The notes below the pieces were generated by a model. The model was not told where the DNA came from. It saw only the letters and a program-made list of their open reading frames with translations, and ran no database searches. From NCBI GenBank assembly GCA_003254905.1, contig QANU01055553.1, positions 62,001-126,000 of the forward strand: a stretch of 64,000 nucleotides of DNA, written 5' to 3'. Below, piece by piece: positions 37,513 to 49,000 of the stretch; the first letter of the stretch is position 1, and every line of letters begins with the position of its first letter. The position numbers and the translations under genes were made by a program. Origin of the DNA: Nissolia schottii (Eukaryota; Streptophyta; Magnoliopsida; Fabales; Fabaceae).

Positions 37513-37648
37513 TAGAATACTCCAAAGATATTGTTGGGGTAATACTGAAAATATCAGTTAGGGAAAGTATGCTTTTCATTTTAGGTGTATCCATATTCTG
37601 TAAAAATAGTTCTTATATACATTTTGTACCATTGATTATCTTTATAGT

Positions 37649-37654
37649 TTTATT
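37649..37654 (-). terminator. Candidate polyadenylation signal AATAAA of MYB80
   Basis: TTTATT on + reads AATAAA on -, 57 bases past the MYB80 stop at 37711. The element is short and common in AT-rich DNA, so support is positional only. It falls within the 198-bp gap between the MYB80 and PA200 stop codons. Confidence 0.4.
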
Positions 37655-37710
37655 CCTTATTCTAGTCTCCAGAAGTTGAGCTTTTGCCTTCCTCTGTCCT
37701 GTAATATTTC

Positions 37711-38865
37711 TTATACCATGGGGTTAATCAAATCATCTGCTTGTAAATCCCACAAGACACAGTCTGAGTTGAATATATTGGATAGATTTCTGATTTCTTT
37801 TGTAGCCCCAGAATCATCCCCATTTTCTTCATGTAACTGGTTTTGCTGATCCATGCCTGTGCATGTGCTTTCAGTACATACACTTTGGCTCCATGCTGAA
37901 GCATCCCCTTTACTGACAAACGATGCCGGACTGAATTGAAACCCAGGCATTGTTGGGAAAACATATGACATTGCAAAACTTGCTGATGTTGCTGCTGTGG
38001 AGTCCCATAGTTTATTCGAGGGTAACATTTCAGGTTCTTCCTGTATGGCCTTTGATAAGCCAAGCTTAATCTTCTCGACAGTGTCGTCCTTATCTTCTGG
38101 CTTGCAGTTAATGTAATCGGCAAGGTTGTTCCCCTGTGCCGTGGCAGAATGTTGGCCATGGAAGTTCATGGGCTTCTTGGTTAGAAGGTGAAGCACCTCA
38201 TCTTTGAAGCAGCCAAGGGCAGCTTCAGCCAGGTGAGCTGCTTGTGGGGGTGCCAGTGTTGTGGCAATTTCAGCCATTAGATGTGAGAATGGCTTGTGGG
38301 TCACTGGGTCTATACCCATGCCTGAAAGTTTCTTTTTCAGTTTTGTGTTCCAATGATTTTTGACATCATTGTCAGTGCGCCCTGGCAGCTGGGCTGCTAT
38401 CAGTGACCACCTGAACATCCATTTAAGTAATTATTTATAAGATCAAGAGAATCACTTTAAACATAACCGAAAAAAAAAAAACTTTAATGCACATGTAATC
38501 GTTTAATGTACCTGTTACCGAAGACTGAGTGAAGTTTCACAATGGTATGCTCTTCTGAATCCGAGAATTGGCCATGTTTAAGATCAGGACGAAGGTAATT
38601 AGTCCACCTTAGCCTGCAGCTCTTTCCACATCTCTGGAGGCCTTTTTTCATAGCCACAAAATTAAGTGTATGAAGTTTGTTTCTATTGACATTGATACTT
38701 ATAAGACTGAATGTAATGGCGAAGGGGCTAACCAGCATTCTTAGGTATGAGGCGCCAGTTGCGGGTGCCATGTTGAGCAATGTAGGAAGAGAGCTTGTTA
38801 TCTTCCTCAGGAGTCCACTGTCCTCTTTTCACGTTGTCCTTCTCACAGCATGGAATGCGCCCCAT
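37711..38865 (-). CDS. MYB80: R2R3-MYB transcription factor MYB80 (tapetum and pollen development)
   Basis: Three exons on the minus strand: 38865-38733, 38641-38512 and 38410-37711, giving 963 nt and 320 aa. The N-terminus [20 protein letters not shown] starts the R2 repeat; R3 ends [19 protein letters not shown], with the regularly spaced Trp residues of both repeats in place (the first Trp of R3 replaced by Phe, as usual). The two introns sit at the usual R2R3-MYB positions. C-terminal to the DNA-binding domain come [12 protein letters not shown] and [11 protein letters not shown], diagnostic of the MYB80 (formerly MYB103) clade, and the protein ends [15 protein letters not shown], the clade's C-terminal motif. 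In Arabidopsis MYB80 is a nuclear regulator of tapetal programmed death and pollen wall formation; the same role here is inferred. Intact. Tail-to-tail with PA200. Confidence 0.95.
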
Positions 38866-39060
38866 TTCTGTATTGAAATTGTTTAATCGTTAATAAGAGT
38901 TGTTTGTTACACAACAACTTGGCGAACTCTCTCTACCAGTCTTTCAATTCTTTGAAGCAAAATGGGAAGACGTGGAAATAATTTCTTTTGGTTTGTTTTT
39001 TGTTTTTGTATTTTTTTGGTAGCGACTCTATTCTTTATATACAAGGGGAGTCTCAATTGG
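38866..39060 (-). promoter_or_regulatory. MYB80 core promoter with TATA box
   Basis: On the minus strand TATATAAAG (plus 39034-39042) lies about 170 bases upstream of the ATG at 38865. A start roughly 30 bases downstream would give a leader near 140 bases. The match is good but unproven. Confidence 0.5.
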
Positions 39061-40045
39061 AATGGCATGGGGAGGTACATGGTAAAGGTCCCCAAAGGGC
39101 ATCAAAGGCGCATGATTTTATTAAAGAATTCAACGCTATATTATGCGTGTGAGAGAGGCAGGTAGCTCACCCACAAGATGCCCGGTCAACACCTTTCCTT
39201 TTCTCTCTCTCTGTTGACTCCTTTTTTGCTCGTAGTTTGTGTGGGTTAATGCATATGTTGGGTAGGTTTCTGCTTTGATCACACAAACAAAACCACATTC
39301 AGAGGAAGGGTTGCACGGTTGGATTGCAAAGGTTGAGGTTGTTTCACGTGCGGGGTCTCAATCTTTCTTGAGTGAATTCCTTGTTATGGATTTGAGTCAT
39401 GATCCTCTCCAGGCCCATGTGTGGTGGACTCACATCCACACGCAGAACATTTATCAATGAACTATGGTCGTTCTGGCGACTACATTGCTTAGAGTATGTA
39501 ATGACACCAAAAAATTATAGAGAGAATTACTTGAGTAAGTAACAAAGGTATTTGGATTTTGGTACGCTCAAAAAATTAGTGGGACCCATAAGCATGTGAT
39601 TCTACGTTGAATAAAATTTGTGGGATTCACATCTTTTGTAATGTACTTAAATTTAAATTTGTTAAGTTTGTGCTCATATAAAAATTTCTCCAAGTTGTAT
39701 TGATGTCAGACAAAAATAAGAAAACAATGATTGGTGGCTCTTGAGAAGTAACTTGCTCTCCCAATAATCATCCTATTCTGTTAATGATCTTTTATGAAGC
39801 ATTTGGTCCAACCCTAAATACCCCTAATCAACCATTCCTAGTGATACACTTACACCTTCAATACTTCATTGTGGAATATAATTTTCAGGAAAATTTTATG
39901 TATTACATTCGTTTTGATTTTGGTGTATATAAAATTGCATTAAATAAGTTTGAATTAAAGACATGATTTATAACATATTAACTTTTCTAATGGTAGATTT
40001 TGTAAAAATTTTCTTTTAGCAAAAGCTATTTGATGATGTAAAGGG
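39061..40045. other. Upstream flank of MYB80, no gene seen
   Basis: Mixed sequence with a CACGTG E-box/G-box-like core at about 39346. Likely includes more distal MYB80 promoter. No protein domain in any short frame. Confidence 0.35.
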
Positions 40046-40412
40046 TGTGTTTGTTTACGCTACTAGTAAAATTACTTTTTTACGGAGTATACTCTCTCTC
40101 AACTGCTTCTGATTCTATGAGAAGCAAGTCTCTACTTACTTCTCAAAACAAGCAAAATAAATTGATTAGTTTTTTTGCTTTTGCTTTTGCTTTTTGAGAA
40201 GTACATACAAACAACATAAAAATACTAAAGTACTTTTTCTAATACTAATATTAATTATTATAATATATTAATTCTAATATGCGTACGAAGCTTGTTGTCA
40301 CCTCATCTAATTTGATAACGTGTCATCCTCACTTTCCCCGTTAAAAAACTCTAATTAACGCATAAAAAAAGTACTTTTTCTCCATCTAAAAGAACAAACA
40401 AACACATCCAAA
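40046..40412. mobile_element. MITE-like element with GGGTGTGTTTGTTT ends
   Basis: The left end GGGTGTGTTTGTTTACG and the reverse complement of the right end GGATGTGTTTGTTTGTT match over most of 14 bases. The length of about 367 bp and lack of coding content fit a MITE. The flanks share only AAA, so the superfamily is uncertain. Its right part (40268-40363) is repeated at 40870-40960. Confidence 0.45.
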
Positions 40413-40869
40413 ATGTGTTCAACTTACACTAGTGTAAGTATCCTGTACTATTTATATAATTTAGTTTTTATGCTTTGTTAGTGTATTGTTATTCAATGTG
40501 TTGCCACTTAACAAAAAAGTGATTAACTCTTATATTTATTACCTTAAAATAAAATTATTTTTATTATGTTAATATATTATTAGATGACAATGTAAAACTC
40601 TTACATTAACAATGTAGAGGAATCAAACTCATAATTATTTATATACTAATTAACTAAATTAATTATGAAATAGAAATAAAATAAAATTATTTAAAATATG
40701 ATTAAAAAATAATTTCTAAAAGGAACCATGATTCGAGTTGCTCACATGTAAATGTATGACTACTCGAATATGGTTGTCTCTAATGAAAAGATATATTTGA
40801 GGGAAAAAAAGGCAAAAAAAAGATGCATAGCTATAGTCAAACCTGTGTAAACCAATCTATTATCTATTA

Positions 40870-40960
40870 ATTCTAATACACGTACGTAGCATGTTGTCAC
40901 CTCATCTAATTTGATGACGTGCCATCCTCACATCCCTCATTAGGAGACTCTAATTATCGC
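40870..40960 (+). repeat. Direct repeat of 40268-40363
   Basis: The two segments share TTCTAATA, CGTACG, GTTGTCACCTCATCTAATTT, GATAACGTG/GATGACGTG, CCATCCTCAC and GACTCTAATTA/AACTCTAATTA in order, about 600 bp apart. This is probably a second, fragmentary copy of the MITE-like element at 40046-40412. Confidence 0.6.
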
Positions 40961-41477
40961 TTCTACTCCCTTCCAAATATAACAACAATGCAACCCCAAA
41001 TTAGATTTAATAAAAATAAAAGGGAGAGCCAAATGACAACCCACCAAATAATCCCATATAGATCCAACCAAAAAGTACCATCCATACAAAAATACCATTT
41101 TTCACATAACCAAAATGACGAGCAGGGTAGCTATGCCGCCGCACTTGTAGAGTGGCGAGATGATAAGTAACCAATGATTCATTACTCCTTCTCCTCATTC
41201 CACTTCTCAAGATCCTTAACCACCAATTTCAACCCTTGTCCCTCCTCATGCTTCTACAATAGCCACATCTCTGTCATTCGCTTCTGCAATGACCTCCTCT
41301 GCATCTCCAACATTGCTGACCACATCACTCTATAATCCTTCGAACTGAAGCATTGTCTCTACTCCCTTGCCATATCTGCTAGCATTTGTCGTTGTCGATA
41401 CCCAATTTCCATGATGTTGAGGCCATTGACGACATCATGACGCACGATGCCCATTTGCAGTACGAAGGTCGCGGCCA
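40961..41477. other. Intergenic DNA upstream of the Gypsy fossil
   Basis: GC content rises toward 41480. No gene recognised. GTTCA at 41478-41482 is the probable left target site of the element that follows. Confidence 0.35.
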
Positions 41478-41482
41478 GTTCA

Positions 41483-42226
41483 TGTGAAGACCCAAGTCCT
41501 TTTCAGAGGCACGCTGCAATGCCCACAGTGCGCTGCAATGACGCGGTACGAAGGACGTGCTACAGTGCACATAGCATGTTACAGTGACACGGAGGTCACT
41601 AGAAACCCAAATCCACGCCTTCTGGGCCAAGAAAGAGCCCGAGTCGTATCTCTGTCACCTCTCTGCCTATAAATAGAGCTCTCCCTCGCCTCTTCAACTC
41701 ACTCGAGGCTTTAGACTTCTCCTCCTCTAGCTCACATTCTTTATCTTTTTTGGTGAAGAAGCAATGTCTTCACCTAGGGTAGGTAGCCAATCCTTTTAGG
41801 ATGGCCTAGGGTAGTAGGCCCAAGCGCCGCTACTTTAGTAGTGGTTTCCCTATGGCGATCCACGACCATCGTTGCGATGCCAAATCGTCGTAGCGATGCT
41901 AGATAGCTACTGCAAAGCCTTAGGTTATGTTTTATTGAGTTTTTGATGGTGTGGTGCTTGTTGACCTTTCTAGGTGTCAACGCTACGCGACTCAGAGCTT
42001 CCAATGCTCCCCAGTCTCAAGCTTTTATAGGTGAGTGAAGGTCCCGGTGCGTCGATGGTGTGTCTTAGTGGTCCATCAATTGAGGTAGTCATGCTTATTA
42101 TTGTTATAATCCTTAATTGCTTATGAACATGCTTATATGATGACATGTTGGGCATAGACTTATGTATGGTACATGATATATGTTTAGAACTGTTGGTTAG
42201 AGTTACATAACAGACCCTAATGGAGA
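41483..42226 (+). repeat. 5' LTR portion of the Gypsy fossil
   Basis: Aligns with the 3' LTR from its first base (TGTGAAGACCCAAGTCC) through the TATA region (CCTATAAATAGAGC near 41667) to CATAACAGACCCTAATGGAGA, where similarity stops abruptly at about 42226. Only the first part of the LTR is present. Confidence 0.8.
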
Positions 42227-42243
42227 CTCCTGTGAATGCTACA

Positions 42244-43460
42244 TGTTGTAGGTTTTGATGAGACACAGGATGCAAGTTTCCTAGTCAAGGAATTCAATGA
42301 AGATATAGATTTAGGACTTAGGAATTTCTTTTGTTAAAGATGTATGTGTGATAACTCTTTTAAATGTTCTCTAAAATGGCTCTTATAACAAACCCTTGAT
42401 TCTAAGATTTAAAAATGAATTAGATAAACAAAGGAATAAAAAAGATAAGAAAAAGGATGAGATTGGCTAAGACTTGCAGAAGTCATTTGAATGACTATTG
42501 CAAGTCATTTGAATGACAATTGCAAGTCATTCGAACGATTCATGAGCAAGTCATTCGAACAACTCATGAGCAAGTCATTTGAATGACTCACGAACAAGTC
42601 ATTCGAATGACTCTTCTCAAAAGACATTCGATGGAGCCATTCAATTGTCAAAACTTTCGTGCTCTATGTGACCTATACAAAGCATGAGTCATTTGAATGA
42701 CTCAGGTAATGTCATTCGAATGACTTTGACACAAGAAACACTAACAGCTATATTGCATAAGTCATTTGAATGACTCAGCCTCTAAAGAAAGCAACGACTA
42801 GTTCTGTTGTACTATTTTCTTATGCATTAATTGCGCAATTGCTAGGATCACTTGGAGCTCCATAAATACCCACCTAACTCAGTGATTCTAGGCAGAACAT
42901 TTACTCCTAAACTCCCATCATTCTATACATCATAAGAGCATTTATTTGAGCCTTTCTAAAGAGCCAAAAAGAGAGATTTTACACATACACCTATAGTGCT
43001 TCAATTTGTATTAGCCGCTCTTTAAGAGAGTTTTTAATTCACAAATTCCATACACTTGTAAAGAGGGTGAGGTATCCCTCTAAATTGATTAAGGTGGAAT
43101 CCTTAAGGAAGATTACTTGAGGGTCAAGCACAAGGTGTGAAGAGTGCTCTTGGTTGTAAAGGTTTTTTAAGCACCTAAGTTTCAAGCTTGAAGATATGGA
43201 GAAAATCTTGAGCAAGTAGCTTGGGGACTAGACGTAAATCACAAGGGTGACTGAACCATGATAAATTGAGTTTGCATTCTCTCTATCCCTTATCACTTTA
43301 CTTTCATACTGCTTATGCTAGCTTGCTTTATTGCTTATTCTTATATTTTTGTTAAGAATTTCTAGCTCATTTTCTAAGTAAGAAAAGTAAGAAAAGTTTC
43401 GTGAAAAAGTTTGATACCCAATTCACCCCCTTCTTGTGTATTTGAAGCCACTTGGCAACA
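42244..43460 (+). mobile_element. Copia-type LTR-like segment within the Gypsy fossil
   Basis: Begins TGTTGTAGGTTTTGATGA, the typical opening of many legume Copia LTRs, and ends near CACTTGGCAACA after a CAATTCACCCCCTTCTTG phrase common at such LTR ends. That gives about 1.2 kb bounded by TG and CA. No matching 5-bp repeats flank it, so it is not a clean solo LTR; it may have arrived with a deletion or by recombination. It carries an array of palindromic 16-mers (next entry). Confidence 0.5.
42478..42780. repeat. Array of palindromes AGTCATTYGAATGACT
   Basis: About ten copies of AGTCATTTGAATGACT or AGTCATTCGAATGACT, some with one arm altered, lie between 42481 and 42778, separated by spacers such as CATGAGCA. 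Each full copy is a perfect 16-base dyad. When preceded by TG and followed by CA (as near 42685-42705) it forms two inverted TGAGTCA words, the core bound by GCN4/AP-1-type bZIP proteins in other systems. It lies upstream of the presumed LTR promoter, so a transcriptional role is possible (inference). Confidence 0.7.
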
Positions 43461-43487
43461 AACCTATCGAACCCAATATTGGCACTA

Positions 43488-45980
43488 TGAGTTTCTTGTA
43501 ATGTCCTTCGTTTTGACCAACGCACCTACAACCTTTATGGACTTGATGAACAGAGTCTTTAAGCCATTCTAGGACCACTTTGTTATCGTGTTTATCTTTG
43601 ACATCCTGGTGTATTCCAAGAGTGAGGAAGAACATGAAGAACATCTGAGAAAAGTGCTACAAACCTTAACGAAGAATCAGTTGTACGCCAAACTCTCCAA
43701 GTGTGAGTTTTGGCTAGAGCAGGTAGCGTTCTTGGGTCACATAGTCTCCAAGAATGAGATTCTAATTGACTGTAAGAAAGTAGAAGTTGTGCAGCAGTGG
43801 TCGAGACCAACAACAACATTAGAGATTTGTAGTTTTCTAAGCCTAGTTGGGTATTACTGCCACTTCATGAAGGATTTCTCGAAGATCGCAGCACCTTTAA
43901 CGGAGTTCACACAGAAAGGGCCAAAGTTTATAGGCTAACAAAATGTGAGTACAATTTTCAGAAGTTGAAGGATAGTTTAACCTCATCACCTATGCTTGTC
44001 TTACCGTCACGAGTAGGTGGGTTTTTTGTTTTCTGTGAGGCTTCAAGAGTTGGCCTTTAGTGCTTTCTTATGCAACATGGCCAAGTTATAGCCTATGCAT
44101 CAAGGCAACTCAAGAAGCACGAGCAAAACTACCCTACCCATGATTTGGAAATGGTGGTAGTGATCTTTACATTGAAGATACGGAGGAACTACCTGTATGG
44201 GGAACCATGTGAGATTTTTATTGACCACAAGAGTCTTCAATACATCCTCAAGTAGAATGAACTGAACCACAGGCAACACTGATTGGTAGAGTTGTTGAAG
44301 GATTATGAGAGCACCATCCAATATCATCTGGCCAAAGCCAACTTAGTGGTTGACGCTCTAAGCAGGAAGTCTGAAGGTAGTTTGGCTCATATCTCTCCTG
44401 TACGACAATGATTAGTACCAGACGTTCAGAGATTGACAGCAGAAGAGTTCAGGTTCGGTGATAGTGAGTCAGGGGCATTCTTGGCCAACTTTGAGGTCCA
44501 GACCACGGTCCTGTTCGAAGAGATCAAAAGATGACAAATCGAAGATCCTAAGATAAGGGAGAGCATCGTAAAGGCTGAGAGTGACATAATATCATAATTT
44601 TCTATGGATTTAGAATGAGTGCTACGGGTAAGGGGGCGATTGTGTGTTCCCAACATCAACGATTTAAGAAATAGAGTTATGGAAGAAGCCTGAAATACAA
44701 CTTAATTGATCCATCCAGGATTAACGAAGATGTACCAAGACCTGAAGGGGCTCTTCTAGTGAAAGAGCATGAAGAAAAACATAGGGAATTTTGTGGCTAG
44801 GTTCCTCGTGTGCCAGCAAGTCAAGGCTGAACATCGACGACCAGCAATAGAGTTGCAAAGGATACCCATACCTGAGTGGAAGTGGGAGCAAATAACATGG
44901 ACTTCGTGGTAGGGTTACCTCGAACCCCCAACAGTTATGACTCGATCTAAGTAATAGTTGATAGAATGACCAAGTCAGCACACTTCGTGCTAGTCAAGAC
45001 CACCTACAAGGCCATAAAATACTCAAGGATCTACATCTAGAAGATAGTCCAACTTCATAGGATTCCTTTTTCGGTCATATTAGACAGGGGTGCACAGTTC
45101 ACCACCAGGTTTTGGAGGGAATTTCATATGGCCTTGGGTACAAACTTAGAGATGAGCACAACTTTCCATCCTCAGACAGACAACCATTCCGAGAGGACCA
45201 TTGAAACGCTTGAGGATATGCTTAGGGCATGCATCCTTTATTTTGGAAGATCTTGGGAGAAACACCTACCTCTGGTAGAGTTCGCGTATAATAACAGTTA
45301 CCAAGCAATTATCTAGATGATCCCATTTGAAGCCCTTTATGGGAGATGTTGCAGATCTCATATTGGTTAGTGTGAAGTGGGCGAGGCAAAGCTAATAGCT
45401 CCCGACATCATTCAAGATACCATAGATAAGATTAAGCTTGCTAAAGAAAGGTTATTATAAACAATCTCAACAGAAGTCTCAAGCAGATCGGCACTGACGT
45501 AGCTTAGAGTTTAAAGTGGGAGAGAAGGTCTTCTTGAAGGTGTCCCCAATGAAAGGGGTGGTTCATTTTGAGCAACGAGGGAAACTTAATCCCCGGTACA
45601 TAGGCCCATTCGAGATTACCAATAAAGTTGGTTCAGTGGCCTACAAGTTGGCATTACCGCCTAGTCTGGCAATAGTTCACCCAGTGTTCCACATATTGAT
45701 ACTCAGATGATACATCCGTGACGATAAGCATATCTTAGCTTAGCAGGACATTAGAGTAGATCCTGACATGTCCTACAAGGAAAAACAAGTGGCCATAGTT
45801 GATAGTCATGTCAAGAAGCTTTGCTCAAAGGAGGTGGCCTCAATGAAGGTCATTTGGACAAACCACTCCCGAAAGGAAGTGACTTGGGAAGCTGAGGATG
45901 CGATGAAGAAGTCATACCCTTACCTCTTTGATCCTTCCGACATGTTCCAAGGTACAGTCAGTCAATCAATTTTGGGGACC
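43488..45980 (+). pseudogene. Gypsy pol fossil (RT, RNase H, integrase, chromodomain-like tail)
   Basis: Recognisable pieces in order are: RT with YAKLSKCEFW and VAFLGHIVS near 43685-43750; RNase H with [20 protein letters not shown] near 44086-44145; integrase core with STTFHPQTDNHSERTIETLE near 45158-45217; the GPF region (NPRYIGPFEITNKVG) near 45588-45632; and a chromodomain-like end (VTWEAEDAMKKSYPYLF) near 45883-45930. The order RT-RNase H-integrase-chromodomain identifies a Ty3/Gypsy chromovirus. Fossil, with many interruptions; no function expected. Confidence 0.85.
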
Positions 45981-46003
45981 AAAATTATTTAAGGGGGAAA
46001 TAA

Positions 46004-49000
46004 TGTGAAGACCCAAGTCCTTTTCAGAGGCGCGAAGTAGTGACGCGGGACGAAGGATACGCTACAACGCCCATAGAGCGCTGCAGCGACACAGAAGCAG
46101 TGATGCACTACAGTGCGCTGTAGCAACACGGAGGTAAGGTCACCAAAAACCCTAATTAGCCCGGCCTGTTTCTCCGCCACCTCTCTATCTATAAATAAAG
46201 CTCCCCCCATTTCTTCAACTTACTTAGAGCATCAGACTTCTTCCTCTCTAGTGCGGAGTTTCTTACTCACCTTTCTCTCTTTTTGTGAAGATGCAGCGTC
46301 TTCACCTAGGGTAGGTAACCAATCCTTTTAGGATAGCCTAGGGTAGTAGGCCCTAGTGTTGCTACTTTAGCAGTGGTTTCCCTATGGCAATCCATGATCA
46401 TTGATAAGTGCCAAATTGTGATAAAATGCTAGAAGATAATTGGCACTTATCTGCTCTTAATCAGTATAAAACGATCAAAATAAATCCAAATCAATACAAG
46501 TTTTATACAATGAATCAAAAGGCAGTTAATGGCTTAAATTTGTGTAATTATTGCAGGAAAACAACAAGAAATGAAAGGAAAGGGAGCCATGCAATTGTTA
46601 CAATGAACAAGGCAAAAAGACAAAGTACAGAAAAAGGAGAATCGCTCAGCGAAACCACCATCATCGCCCAGCGATTAGCACACATATCGCTCAGCGAAAC
46701 CACCATCATCGCCCAGCGATTGTACTGATTCAAGCCACTTGCAGATGGCGCATTAATGACGCCAGCTAAGAAGCCATCTGCTACAGTGACAAGCCGCCGC
46801 GGAATCTGTCAGAGGATAAGCCACTTGCAAGCCATTTAGAGAGAGCGCTCAGCGATATAGTACAGTTCGCTCAGCGAGTAATCATTACATTGCTGAGCGA
46901 CTGTACCCTTGCGCTGAGCGAAAGTGCCAGTCCGAGGCCTATAAATAGAGGGCTCCCCTGCAGCTTTGAGACATCCCTTGGCACCCACTTCACTTCATCC
47001 ATTCATTACATTCACTTCATATTCTAGTTAAATTAGGTTTAGAAAGGTAGCTAGGATTTAGAAGAATTCCTATAAGGAATTGCTGCCGAAATTGCTACGA
47101 TTGGAGTCGTGGTGGACGTGTGGAGACAACTCACCACTCCTCTTCAATCCACATTTGTTCTAAATCCTAGTAAGCTTGTATTCTATCTATGACTATGGAT
47201 AGCTAAACTTTTGTTGTTGGGATTTAACGTGCTTTGTTTCTTATATGTATCCGCTTTAACTTATGTTTATGATTCTATGAATGTCTTATGATTTTAATGG
47301 TTGATCTTGTGCTTAATGCTAGCTTTTGTTAGTACCTTGATTCTTAACTTGAGACTTGCTTGTATGGACGGAAGTTATGCTTGTTAAGTTATAACCAAGC
47401 TAAGAACAATAGTGCTATGCTAAGCTTGATTCTGTGCTTAAAGATTGCGAACAGAAGTTACAATTGAATAAGCTGGACTTAGATCAACTCATTTAGTTCT
47501 TGATTGCCATAACTGGAACTAAGGACTAATCGCTTTAACACCCGCATTAACGTCAAGATACCTTGTTAATTTTGTGCAAGACAATTGACAATTTAATAAA
47601 GGAACTTGTGATCTTAACATGCTTGAGAAAAGATGATTAAGTTAAGAACTGGTGGCGATAAAATCAGAAGACTTGTAGGTCATAATCACGAGATTAATGG
47701 TTGCATTTAGAAACATTGTCACTGAAAATCCCAACACCTTTCTTGCCTTGCTTAAACCTAATACCACTGTTGTTTTACATTTTACCTGTCTTACTTTGTT
47801 TACAATCTGTTCGTACTTAATTTAACAACAAAAACAAATCATTTCCTATAAGCTTAAGATAAATTCATACAAGACGGTCGTTTTATAAACCACAATCCCT
47901 GAGGAGACGATTATACCCGATTATACTGCAATTGGATCCCTTGAGGATCTAAAAGCTGTAGAAAGGATATATTAAATAAACACGAGAGCAAACCCATTGT
48001 AAAAAGCTTTCAACAATCATCGTGGCAATGCTAGATCGCTACCAGGAAGCCTTAGGTTATGTTTTATTTGGTTTTTGATGGTGTGGTGCTTGTAGGCCTT
48101 TCCAGATGCTAACGCTACACCACTTGGAGCTTCCAGTACTAGTGCTCCTCAGCCTTAAGCTTTTCTAGGTGAGTGGAGGTCCCAGTGCGTCGACGGTGTG
48201 CTGCATTAGTGGTCCATTAATCAAGTCAGTCATGTTTATTATTGTTATTATCCTTAATTTCTTATGAACATGCTTATAAGATGACATGCTAGGACAGAGA
48301 CTTATGTATGATACATGATATATGTTTAGAACTGTTGGTTAGGCTTACATAACAGACCCTAATGGAGATTTGGTTAAGGCAGGGTCCTTGTTAAAGGAAG
48401 GTTCTGACTAGGCACAGACTTGGTACTTAAGTTGTCCATTGTGACGCACCTTTCTTACTTGGGAACCTCCCTAAGCACGGGACCTCAGTCCTTAATTCTG
48501 GACGAGCAACAAGACTAAATTGGTTAGGATTCTACCTTCCATAAACAATAGGCTAAGTATCTAATAACTTTGATAATTAGTCAGTTCACCTAAATTAAAA
48601 AGACTCCATAAACTGTATGCCTTAGGATAGAGAACTTAGCCCATAGTTATATACCCAGTATTACGTGGGATCAGTACCCCCGCAGTTACAATCAATATTG
48701 CACAACTTAAGGGTATGCGTACCCTCAGAGATCAACATCCCCAAACCTTAAGGGTATGTGTACCCTCAGAGATTCAGTACATAGGGATCAACATCCCCAC
48801 AGTTTAAGGGTATGTGTAGCCTCAGAGATCCAGTATCTGGGTTCCAGCGTACCTGGAATCGTGAGAATTGATCCTGAGGAAGTAAGGCTGAGCTCGCACT
48901 CCCTTGAATCGAGGATCGAAAGACATCTCTCCTCACGTCCCTCCACCAGAGGAGGGCACACGCTACAGACAGAAACAAATTTACCTTTTTTAAAGTCCCT

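Noticed and set aside
42478-42780. CRISPR array
   Set aside because: Regular short palindromes, but irregular spacing, a plant genome and location in an LTR rule it out.
46408-46728. 106-codon frame as a gene
   Set aside because: It lies wholly inside the solo LTR and reads its tandem repeats.
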